Shown here one piece after another: positions 23,656 to 30,861 of a stretch of DNA of 37,947 nucleotides. The translations under genes were made by a program, and so were the position numbers. This DNA comes from Candidatus Moranbacteria bacterium GW2011_GWC2_37_8. GTDB taxonomy: Bacteria > Patescibacteriota > Minisyncoccia > Moranbacterales > GWC2-37-73. The notes under the pieces were generated by a model. The model saw only the letters and a program-made list of their open reading frames with translations. It searched no databases and had not been told where the DNA came from. The stretch's first letter is position 1; each line of letters starts with the position of its first letter. Location: NCBI GenBank assembly GCA_000992165.1, contig LBTS01000002.1, positions 1-37,947 of the forward strand, written 5' to 3'.

Positions 23656-24401
23656 TTAATTATTTTTTTACATTTTTTACTTCCACATTTGTATTTTTCC
23701 AATACACTCAATTCACTATCCAAAACATATTCAGGGTGCTTTTCTAACCACCTTGAAATATCAGTCCACTTGAAACCATGAAAGCCAAGCTCGCCATCCC
23801 AATACTCGCGCTCACTATCGTCATTTTCAAAGCTAAAATTCTTAGCAACTTCAGGTGAAGCAAATTGGATTCCATTGTCTTCAATTAATTTCCGATCATA
23901 GACGCATAGGACTAGATCCTCTGGATGATATCTTGAAAAGGCATTTTCTTTTGCCAACTTAGCACAAAGCGAAGTCATCTTTTTGCTTCGTAAACTAAAG
24001 CCACCGTTGCCAACAACAGCTTTGCCAAATAATTCTTTTGGAAAATGAAAGTGATTAATAAAAAAATCATTCACGACCCATGGCGCACCAATATAGTCAT
24101 AGTTTAAAAATTCATCTGACCATGATTCTGGATTTAAAATAAAGCCATCATATTGAACCATGAGAACATGTGGGGTTTCCACATAATTGTCCAATTCAGA
24201 AATTACAAATCTCGAATATTCTTCAACAGAATTAATTGGCTCTATTGGAACAACATTTTTATTGTCTGATTTTATTGAGCTAAGAATTTTAACATCTGCA
24301 AATTCAAACTTCTCCTGACAAATATCCATAGCCAAAATAAGCCGATCCAAATCCACGCAGTCTATTCCTAATAAGGTCACTGTTTCAAGTTTCTTTTTCA
24401 T
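23652..24401 (-). CDS. DUF5672-like protein (putative glycosyltransferase fold)
   Basis: 249 aa. It resembles DUF5672 proteins, which often sit in surface-glycan clusters: MVQYDGFILNPESW near 105, YDYIGAPW near 125 and the hallmark VVGNGGFSLRSKKM near 155, then RYHPEDLVLC. The Asp in VQYDGF and the GNGGFSLR motif recall donor-binding motifs of GT-A enzymes, but activity has not been shown to my knowledge. The tail is Cys/Lys-rich (KCGSKKCKK). It lies 6 nt after the hydrolase gene and overlaps the ABC exporter gene by 4 nt. The context suggests modification and export of a surface molecule. Confidence 0.8.
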   Translation of the reverse strand: MKKKLETVTLLGIDCVDLDRLILAMDICQEKFEFADVKILSSIKSDNKNVVPIEPINSVEEYSRFVISELDNYVETPHVLMVQYDGFILNPESWSDEFLNYDYIGAPWVVNDFFINHFHFPKELFGKAVVGNGGFSLRSKKMTSLCAKLAKENAFSRYHPEDLVLCVYDRKLIEDNGIQFASPEVAKNFSFENDDSEREYWDGELGFHGFKWTDISRWLEKHPEYVLDSELSVLEKYKCGSKKCKKIIK

Positions 24402-24407
24402 CTAATT

Positions 24408-24980
24408 TTATTTTTCTAGAATAACATCCAACAATTCTGGGAATTCATTTGTTCCCATGTCACCCATTGTAAAGTGTCCGTGGCCATTTAATTCAATGAC
24501 TTTTCCTCCTAATGATTGATGATAAATTTCAAGACTCTTTTTGCCATCCTCCTCCTCATTATTTGAAGTAAACATTACGATTTTACCTACTCTATCTTTA
24601 ATGGTTTCATCAATTGGATACACATAAAATTCTTCCCTGCCTTTGTCGCCTTCATCTGGAATTTTCCAAGGAGCAACTAGAATCAATTTATCAACTTTTT
24701 GCTTTGTTTCTCCAAGCCAACGAACAAGAAAAGCACATCCACAGCTATGCCCAATCAAAATTGTATTTTCAGTAACTTCATATTTTTCAAATTCTTTTTT
24801 GAAATTTTCATAATCAGGCGCCCAAGGAGACGGCATCATTGGGGTTTCAGCTTTTATTCCCTGTGCCAAAAGCTTCTCCCTTATCCAAGGCATCCAATGC
24901 TTATCGAATGTCCTATCAGCTAGATTCATCATTTCCTCTTCTCTTCCTGGACAACCATGAATTATGATTATATTTTTCAT
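24408..24980 (-). CDS. alpha/beta hydrolase (RBBP9/YdeN-like serine hydrolase)
   Basis: 190 aa, a compact alpha/beta hydrolase without lid. The oxyanion strand is IIIIHGCPG (4-12), the nucleophile elbow is GHSCG (about 77-81, Ser79) and the catalytic His is in GHGHFTM near 170; the acid is probably the Asp/Glu after KIVMFTSNNEEED. This pattern is that of the RBBP9/YdeN family of small serine hydrolases with unknown substrates. It is the first gene of a three-gene operon with the DUF5672-like protein and the ABC exporter. Promoter at 25023-25051; a weak SD (AAGG) stands before ATG. Confidence 0.88.
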   Translation of the reverse strand: MKNIIIIHGCPGREEEMMNLADRTFDKHWMPWIREKLLAQGIKAETPMMPSPWAPDYENFKKEFEKYEVTENTILIGHSCGCAFLVRWLGETKQKVDKLILVAPWKIPDEGDKGREEFYVYPIDETIKDRVGKIVMFTSNNEEEDGKKSLEIYHQSLGGKVIELNGHGHFTMGDMGTNEFPELLDVILEK

Positions 24981-25022
24981 AACCTTTTAACTTTATGCAG
25001 TTAATTACTCTAATTTGTATTC

Positions 25023-25051
25023 ATATTAGCATTTAAAGTGTATTTTCTCAA
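25023..25051 (-). promoter_or_regulatory. promoter of the hydrolase-DUF5672-ABC operon
   Basis: Minus-strand TTGAGA (25051-25046), a 17-nt spacer and TAATAT (25028-25023). The leader is about 37 nt. Confidence 0.55.
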
Positions 25052-25098
25052 GAATAGGGCGTATTTGAATTTTGAATTTTGAATTCCTCTGCAACCAT

Positions 25099-25218
25099 AT
25101 GAAGTATGACCTTCGGGTTATAAACTCCGGCGAAAAACAAGTGATGCGCGTTAAAAAATTTTTGCGAGACGACCCAAGAGGCGCAGTGAAAATTTTAATT
25201 GGCTTTCAAAATCTATGA
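25099..25218 (+). CDS. possible 39-aa ORF in a long intergenic region
   Basis: ATG at 25099 to TGA at 25216-25218. The protein is basic (MKYDLRVINSGEKQVMRVKK... ending IGFQNL) and reads as an amphipathic fragment with real codon structure, but it has no SD and no clear promoter. It could be a real micropeptide or the remnant of a decayed gene. The rest of the 24981-25525 gap holds an AACTTTTC/GAAAAGTT hairpin (about 25309-25332), REP-like units (25407-25480) and the terminator of the TraD-like gene. Confidence 0.25.
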   Translation: MKYDLRVINSGEKQVMRVKKFLRDDPRGAVKILIGFQNL

Positions 25219-25406
25219 TTTTGTCCAGACAATATATACCCGGAGGTGTGAAGCGAAGAACGCAGTTTTTGCCACAGTATCTTCATCAGGTTGCGATTTC
25301 TTTTGTAACTTTTCTATTAAAAGAAAAGTTAATCCGTTCTATACATTAGTAATAAAGGAAAAAACTATATTTAATTAATAAAAATAATAAGTTTAATGAA
25401 ATAAAG

Positions 25407-25480
25407 CCAGGGATTCTTCGCTACGCTCAGAATGACAGTGATGCCTTGCCCTGGATTCCCAGTCAAGCTGAGAATGACAA
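25407..25480. repeat. REP-like elements, tandem pair
   Basis: Two related units (25407-25437 and 25449-25480) each run from a GGATTC core to a GAGAATGACA or CAGAATGACA end. They are the same broad family as the units at 5841, 9180 and 29230. Confidence 0.65.
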
Positions 25481-25487
25481 GGAAGCA

Positions 25488-25513
25488 GAAAACTCCCATC
25501 GCTGAGAGTTTTC
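25488..25513 (-). terminator. terminator of the TraD-like gene
   Basis: An 8-bp stem GAAAACTC / GAGTTTTC (25488-25495, 25506-25513). On the minus strand the downstream arm supplies the T run. Confidence 0.6.
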
Positions 25514-25525
25514 TAAAATATAATA

Positions 25526-27667
25526 CTAGTTCTCGCCGCGAGTTTTGTTTATCAAATTTCGCACTTCATCCAAATTTACATTCGGACGTTGGCGGGGTTT
25601 GAATTTTTTTGGAGCAATATGCTGCATTTGAGAAAGTGACATCGGACGATCTTGCGGCTCATATGCTTTGTGCTCAATTTTTCTTTCAGGCAATTCCTGC
25701 TTTTTCTCGACAGGCTTTGCATATTGAGGCTTGCTTTGTGCATATGGACGAGCAGCTGCTGCAGGATTAATATTTGCAGATTGCTGAGGTTGAGGAGCAG
25801 CAATCTGACTAGTAGGGTTTGCTTCTTGCCTTTCCTCTTGCTCACGCTGCATCTTTCTTTCCTGATTAAGTTTTTCCTTGGCGGTCATCCTTTGATAATC
25901 TTTCAAACAGTCTTTGCAAAAAGTTGGCCGCTTTCCATCGGGCTGAAACGGAACTTGAATCTTGTCACCGCACATGTCGCAAATTGCCTCAAACATCGGC
26001 TTTGGAGGCTCTAGTTGATTATATTCTCCCAAATCATCTACTGGCGCAGGGGCATGTCTCAAATCAGCATGCTGCTCCATCACTTTTTGAGGTTCAGAAG
26101 CTCTTGGAGGCTCAGGTGCGCTCACAGGGGCAGTTGGCTGCGTAAATTGCTGAGTTTGCTGGGATATAGGCGCTTGAGGCTCTTGTTTTGGACTAGCAGG
26201 GCTTGCTTGAAATGCGGGAGTTGGGGCCGCTGGCCGCTGAACTGGCGCTGAAGCTATGGGCTGCCTAGCAGGCGCAAAATTTGGATTCTGCGATGGTTGC
26301 TGTTGTTGATAAACGGATGCTCCTTGATATGGCGATGCCGATGTGGTTGGAGCAGCATTTACAGTTGGAAATCCCCCAACCGGCATCACGCCAGACCATC
26401 TCGCAATCTTGTCTTCAACTTCTTCCTTGCTTGACGCATAACGCTCGCGAGAAGCAGCAATAATCTTTTCCTCATTTTCCATTGTGTCTTCAATATATAT
26501 CGGCGGCAAAACTTGAGCCGAAAATGCATCTCCGGCAATACCGTCAATCATCAGTTTCAAATAGATATTATATTTCGGCAAATTCACAATATCATTTTGC
26601 ACAAATACAGGCGCAAATTCTTTTTCCAAAAATTCCGCATCAGTGGCGCCAACTCGAAATGAAATGATTGTGCCGGCATTACCAAAAATAGCATCGCGCA
26701 CTTTTTCATCAATCTGCGTGATGTATTGATTTGCCAAAATAAGGTTCAAACGATATTTTCGAGCTTCAGACAAAATATTGGCAAAAGATTCCGTTGCAAA
26801 GTTTTGAAATTCATCTACGTATAAGTAAAAGTCTTTTCGATCTTCTTCTGCGATATCAACGCGTCCCATAGCAGCCAGCTGAATTTTCGTAATCATCATA
26901 GCTCCAAGCAAGGCGCCATTGTCTTCACCGATGCGTCCCTTGGAAAGATTGATAATCAAAATCTTCTGGGTGTCCATCGCATTGCGAATATCAAAAGAAG
27001 ATTGAGTCTGACCAACGATATTTCTAATCAGGGAACTGGAGAGAAACTGTCCGACCTTGTTTTGAATCGGAGAAACAACTTCCTGCAAAACCTTATCGCT
27101 CCATTTCGGAAATTCATCAACCCAAAATTGCCTGATTACCGGGTCGGTAACTTTGTCTACAACTTTTTCGCGATATTTTTTGTCCACCAAAATTCTGGTT
27201 ACGCCCAAGAGTGTGCTGCCTGGATATTCCAAAAGTGCCAAAATTGCATTACGCAAAATGTATTCCAATCGTGGTCCCCAAGAATCTGCCCATATTTTTT
27301 TGAACACACCAATAAGACCCGATGCCACCAAATGGCGATAATCAGGATCAACAGATTCCATCACATTGAAAGCCAATGGAAAATTTTGGTCGGCAGGGTT
27401 CAGATAAATAACGTCATTGATGCGATTGGCTGGAATTGATTTCAAGAGTTTTTCCGCCGTGTCGCCGTGCGGATCAATATAACAAATTCCATGACCATTT
27501 CGAATATCCTGAACAACCAAATTCTCCAAGAGATTGGTTTTTCCCATACCGGTCTTTCCAATAATGTACATGTGCCTGGTCCTGTCATCTGTCTTGATTC
27601 CGAAAACCCTTTCCTGATTTCTGAAGTTTGTTTTTGCAAAAAATGCAATTTCGTTATTTTGCGCCAT
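25526..27667 (-). CDS. TraD/VirD4-like (type IV coupling) ATPase with zinc-finger tail
   Basis: 713 aa. A RecA-like motor of the HerA/TraD/VirD4 superfamily: Walker A GKTGMGKT (37-44), ICYIDPHGD near 62, Walker B FYLYVDEFQNF near 283, and a glutamine sensor region ILANQYITQID near 312. It lacks an N-terminal membrane anchor. After about residue 425 it becomes a Pro/Gln/Ala-rich linker, then a four-Cys zinc finger (CDMC at about 564, CKDC at about 589) and a basic tail. Related proteins in this phylum are annotated as T4SS DNA-binding-domain proteins; a role in DNA or protein transport is inferred. The next gene upstream encodes a membrane protein likely to be its partner. The 5' leader can form a long hairpin up to the start codon. 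Confidence 0.9.
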   Translation of the reverse strand: MAQNNEIAFFAKTNFRNQERVFGIKTDDRTRHMYIIGKTGMGKTNLLENLVVQDIRNGHGICYIDPHGDTAEKLLKSIPANRINDVIYLNPADQNFPLAFNVMESVDPDYRHLVASGLIGVFKKIWADSWGPRLEYILRNAILALLEYPGSTLLGVTRILVDKKYREKVVDKVTDPVIRQFWVDEFPKWSDKVLQEVVSPIQNKVGQFLSSSLIRNIVGQTQSSFDIRNAMDTQKILIINLSKGRIGEDNGALLGAMMITKIQLAAMGRVDIAEEDRKDFYLYVDEFQNFATESFANILSEARKYRLNLILANQYITQIDEKVRDAIFGNAGTIISFRVGATDAEFLEKEFAPVFVQNDIVNLPKYNIYLKLMIDGIAGDAFSAQVLPPIYIEDTMENEEKIIAASRERYASSKEEVEDKIARWSGVMPVGGFPTVNAAPTTSASPYQGASVYQQQQPSQNPNFAPARQPIASAPVQRPAAPTPAFQASPASPKQEPQAPISQQTQQFTQPTAPVSAPEPPRASEPQKVMEQHADLRHAPAPVDDLGEYNQLEPPKPMFEAICDMCGDKIQVPFQPDGKRPTFCKDCLKDYQRMTAKEKLNQERKMQREQEERQEANPTSQIAAPQPQQSANINPAAAARPYAQSKPQYAKPVEKKQELPERKIEHKAYEPQDRPMSLSQMQHIAPKKFKPRQRPNVNLDEVRNLINKTRGEN

Positions 27668-27668
27668 A

Positions 27669-27793
27669 CCCGGTAGTAGAAATTTGAATGAGCGTTGCTC
27701 AAAAAAATTATCTTTTTTGAAATTTTATATTACCCGATGAAAAAAATAAAATAGAGATTTAACTTTTTTATATTTCAAATTTTCACTACCGGG
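27669..27793. repeat. 20-bp inverted repeat in the leader of the TraD-like gene
   Basis: Arms 27669-27688 and 27774-27793 match at 18 of 20 positions (CCCGGTAGT then AAATTTGAA). One arm ends at the start codon. Inside is a GAGC-AAC-GCTC hairpin. It could be a small IR-bounded element or a leader structure masking the start. Confidence 0.65.
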
Positions 27794-27832
27794 CATACTA
27801 ACGTTGTAGTATTTAAAAAATTACTTGAATCA

Positions 27833-27928
27833 TGATTTAGGAATTAGGAGTTAGAGTTTAGGAATTAGTAGTTATGCTTGATTCATAATTCATAATTCTT
27901 GTCTTTTGATTCTTGATTCATAATTCGC
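27833..27928. repeat. degenerate word repeats (GAATTAGGA, GATTCATAATTC families)
   Basis: Near-tandem GAATTAGGAATTAG and TTGATTCATAATTC words fill the gap between the membrane-protein gene and the TraD-like gene leader. Confidence 0.6.
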
Positions 27929-27931
27929 CAT

Positions 27932-29212
27932 CTATTCAATCGGTAGATTTGAAGGAGCTCCGCCACGTTTTGCTTCCACGCGGTTGAGGGATGGAGCCAT
28001 CACATTCATATCAGGCAAGTGAAACAACGTGGCAAGTTCTTCAGAACTAAATGTTAACATTTCGCCATCTCTATTTCTAGTTCGGTAACGTCTTAGAAGT
28101 TTTCGTTGACGATATCTCAAGCGCGACTTTTGAAAAACATAATTTGCAAAAGTTTTAGAATTATTGTCTGGCTTAAGACTATTCATGTTGTCGTCACCAA
28201 ATTGTTTGAGAGATCCCCAAATAGAAGAAACGCCAAGAGATTTGTCGAAATTTTCCCTGCGTCCAACATATACAAATCTTCCCTTGGTTGAAAACTGCAG
28301 CTTCCCAAGATTATCCTCCACAGCTTTCAGCGCATCGCGCTCGCCAGGTGAAAGTCGAATGTCCAAAGGTTGTTCTTCTTTTTTCTTAACGGCTGCAAAT
28401 TCCACAGGGCCATTTAATCCAGCAAAAAGATTACTAAAAATATCCTTAACGTCTCTCCAGAAGCGTTCGAAAGGTCCTTCTTCGATTTTTTCTCTACCCT
28501 TTAGTTTATCAGTAAATTTCTTTCCTGCTTTAGCAACCCATCCGGGAGAATGAGGGGCTATCACCCACTGAAGCCACAAGTGTTGCCCGGGACCAATTTT
28601 TCCCATTGTTTCAATAAGACCAGCCAAAGGATCAATCATGGTACCGGTTATATCCTCTTGAAATTTTTGATAAGTGCGAATTGGAAAAAATTCATCTTTC
28701 TTTGTAAATACAACATCTGCTCCCCATAAATCCCACTGATTATTTGGAATCAAGACAGGCACATCATCAACATAATCCGGGACTTCAATAATTTCAACAT
28801 CTGGATATTGAGCATATAGATGAGCCTCAACCAGATTTCTATACTTTTTCATGGTGCGAATATATATATGCACCGTTCCTTGATCGCTTGCAATTTCCAA
28901 ACTCATATAATCAGCAAACATACCACTAATGTATTCTTCAGCGATATCAAAACCTTTTTCGACTCCAGCAAAACCTGCAAAAAGACCTTCCATTGGTTTT
29001 GGACTTTTTTCAATATTCTTAGGTGGGATAATTTCCAAGAGCACCCATTTGGCAGCGCCCCAATATGCATCTTGCACATGGCGAAGCCAATAAATTTTGA
29101 ACATATAAAAGAAAAGCGGCGGCAAAGCTATGAACCATACATAGTTCATAGCTTGCCAAGCCGTTTTCATGGAAGAAACAATTTCTAAAATTGAACTTGA
29201 AATAATGTCCAT
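27932..29212 (-). CDS. conserved membrane protein, putative partner of the TraD-like ATPase
   Basis: 426 aa from the ATG at 29212 (the frame extends to 29242, but over REP-like DNA). It has one N-terminal membrane segment (YVWFIALPPLFFYMFKIYWL, about 25-45), then a large soluble domain with a ferredoxin-like pattern (SLEIASDQGTVHIYIRTMKKY near 105). The second half is basic with a Trp-rich region and an Arg-rich stretch (RYRQRKLLRRYRTRNRDG) near the end. I recognise it only as a protein type often found beside the TraD-like ATPase in this phylum. Single-pass topology with a cytosolic domain suggests a membrane platform. It follows the sigma/HARE gene by 19 nt. Confidence 0.75.
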   Translation of the reverse strand: MDIISSSILEIVSSMKTAWQAMNYVWFIALPPLFFYMFKIYWLRHVQDAYWGAAKWVLLEIIPPKNIEKSPKPMEGLFAGFAGVEKGFDIAEEYISGMFADYMSLEIASDQGTVHIYIRTMKKYRNLVEAHLYAQYPDVEIIEVPDYVDDVPVLIPNNQWDLWGADVVFTKKDEFFPIRTYQKFQEDITGTMIDPLAGLIETMGKIGPGQHLWLQWVIAPHSPGWVAKAGKKFTDKLKGREKIEEGPFERFWRDVKDIFSNLFAGLNGPVEFAAVKKKEEQPLDIRLSPGERDALKAVEDNLGKLQFSTKGRFVYVGRRENFDKSLGVSSIWGSLKQFGDDNMNSLKPDNNSKTFANYVFQKSRLRYRQRKLLRRYRTRNRDGEMLTFSSEELATLFHLPDMNVMAPSLNRVEAKRGGAPSNLPIE

Positions 29213-29229
29213 ATTTTTGTTTTCTCTAC

Positions 29230-29258
29230 TGTCATCCCGCACTTGATGCGGGATCCAG
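29230..29258. repeat. REP-like palindrome overlapping a gene end
   Basis: A 29-nt unit, 28/29 identical to 9180-9208. It supplies the last codons and the TGA stop of the sigma/HARE gene and the sequence just before the next gene's start. Confidence 0.85.
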
Positions 29259-30335
29259 TTTATATCTCCGGTCAGGCGATGTTCCTGTTTTGATTGAATA
29301 CACGCCTTCTTTAGTTTTGGAAAAATAGTTATTCAAATTTATAACAATAGTTGATTTCTTAACGTGTCTGATATCCAAAACCTTCTTCAAAATTTCATCT
29401 CTATTTAATGGCTTAGATGATTTTTTCAAAATTTCTTCAATAACATCCTTGACTGTGCCCTTTTTATATCCCCATTCAACCAATGCATAAATTCCCCTAC
29501 CAACCAAAACGAAATTTTTATCTTTAATTAGTTCATTATGAACAGTCTGCGGATGAGTACCTTTTTTATTCAAATGATACTGGTCAATTTTTTTTGCAAT
29601 GTCTCGGAAATGCAACGGTATTCCTGCCTCTTTCAACACTAAATATGATTTCTCCCTTGTTCCTTTAGGAGAAATTTCTTTCCATTTTGCGATTCCCCAT
29701 TTTTCAAAGGTATTTTGCTTTATCTCTTCAGACACTTCCAAATAGCTTTGGAAAACATCCTTCTCAATTTTTACCTCTGCCTTTAACAATTCAAACATTT
29801 CATCAACAGAAAGAGGTTTCTTTTCAGCAACCAAAACTTTCACTGCTGCATTTTTAACTGCTCGCCATCCTTCAATATCAAACAAAGGAAGCATGTATGA
29901 AAATGACAACTCATCCTTAACTTCAACCCCCTTAACAGCATCTGTGCATTCAAGAAAAAAACAAACAGCAGCTTCTTCGCTTGCGTTTCCTTTTCCAAGA
30001 ACTTTCAGCAATTGCTTTTTCTCCATTATACCACCATTTTCAGTAATAGCCAAAACGATTTTATCTTGAACTTGAGCAAATAATGGAACTCCACTTTTTT
30101 CCTTAACTTTCTTAAGAACCTCACGAATCACTTGTCTTACACGTTCACGAGTTATGCTATATTTTTTTCCAATTTCCTCAAGTGTAAGTGCATGAGAATT
30201 GAAAACTCCATAGCGTGTAAAAATTATTTCCTGGCTGCGCAACGAAAAATCAGCCACGATTTGCTTGAGTGCTTCTGAGAAAAATAAAGGTGTTTCCTGA
30301 ACATTTGTATTTTCTGGCTTGTTTGATGTTTCCAT
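29232..30335 (-). CDS. sigma-70 region 4 / HARE-HTH-like regulator
   Basis: 367 aa. The N-terminal part (about 20-80) is a sigma-70 region 4 helix-turn-helix (ALTLEEIGKKYSITRERVRQVIREVLKKVKEK), but regions 1-3 needed for a full sigma factor are absent. The C-terminal part (about 225-345) resembles tandem HARE-HTH/RpoE-type winged helices (LVLKEAGIPLHFRDIAKKI, HPQTVHNELIKDKNFVLVGRGIYAL, then a second copy). It is probably a DNA-binding transcription regulator or a polymerase accessory. The last residues (LDPASSAG) come from a REP-like palindrome. First gene of the unit with the membrane protein and, beyond a gap, the TraD-like ATPase. Confidence 0.82.
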   Translation of the reverse strand: METSNKPENTNVQETPLFFSEALKQIVADFSLRSQEIIFTRYGVFNSHALTLEEIGKKYSITRERVRQVIREVLKKVKEKSGVPLFAQVQDKIVLAITENGGIMEKKQLLKVLGKGNASEEAAVCFFLECTDAVKGVEVKDELSFSYMLPLFDIEGWRAVKNAAVKVLVAEKKPLSVDEMFELLKAEVKIEKDVFQSYLEVSEEIKQNTFEKWGIAKWKEISPKGTREKSYLVLKEAGIPLHFRDIAKKIDQYHLNKKGTHPQTVHNELIKDKNFVLVGRGIYALVEWGYKKGTVKDVIEEILKKSSKPLNRDEILKKVLDIRHVKKSTIVINLNNYFSKTKEGVYSIKTGTSPDRRYKLDPASSAG

Positions 30336-30541
30336 TTACCCCGTTAAATAAGATTTGAATCTCCTTATGGAGAAGCAACTTACTTTTGATAAAATTTAAA
30401 CGATTTGACTCTTAATTCCTCCCTGCCTATCCAACAGGGATGAATTTAATACCAAATTTAATATATATTAGGTTTCAAATTATATTAACACATATTAAAA
30501 TTTTGTCAACCCCATTAGAAATTTCATATTTATTATGGAAT

Positions 30542-30701
30542 ATACGCAATATACGGTTCCATGAAAAACAGCTATTGCTTTTTGTTTTTCTATTTTCTTT
30601 TTGGCCAATTATTGCGACAGCAATTCCTGAGCCCTTGACCATAGATTTGGGTCAAGGGTGTGCTCAAAAAGGAAATATAGCTGGAACCATATATTGCGTA
30701 T
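30542..30701. mobile_element. MITE-like element with 20-bp terminal inverted repeats
   Basis: Arms 30542-30561 and 30682-30701 match at 19 of 20 positions (TGGAACC...TATTGCGTAT). Inside, AGCTAT/ATAGCT extends the stem with a bulge, and a central hairpin pairs CCTTGACC with GGTCAAGG (about 30635-30658). The whole 160 bp can fold as one long stem-loop. No transposase gene. Flanks show no obvious target duplication. The 87-aa frame across it (30440-30703) is not convincing. The rest of 30336-30861 is AT-rich and holds the pheT terminator. Confidence 0.6.
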
Positions 30702-30808
30702 GACCCTTTATTATCAGCTATGGATTTTGTTTTTTAATTGCTAAGACTATAAACCATAAAATTCCGTATCTTGAAATTTCTAACGGGACAGGGCCATATT
30801 TACACAAA

Positions 30809-30837
30809 AAAACAGAGGCTAGTTCGACCTCTGTTTT
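30809..30837 (-). terminator. terminator of the tyrS-pheS-pheT operon
   Basis: A 10-bp perfect stem AAAACAGAGG / CCTCTGTTTT with a 9-nt loop, extended on the minus strand by a T run. Confidence 0.9.
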
Positions 30838-30861
30838 GAGCAACAATTCACAATAATCTGA

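Noticed and set aside
26015-26251. Plus-strand frames over the Pro/Gln-rich part of the TraD-like gene
   Set aside because: Shadows of a long low-complexity coding region.
29232-29240. UGA recoding (as in Gracilibacteria/Absconditabacteria)
   Set aside because: TGA stops at expected gene ends (sigma/HARE gene, secF), and no conserved gene needs a TGA read as an amino acid.
30440-30703. 87-aa plus-strand frame
   Set aside because: No SD; it crosses the MITE-like inverted repeats and has AT-rich, low-information composition.
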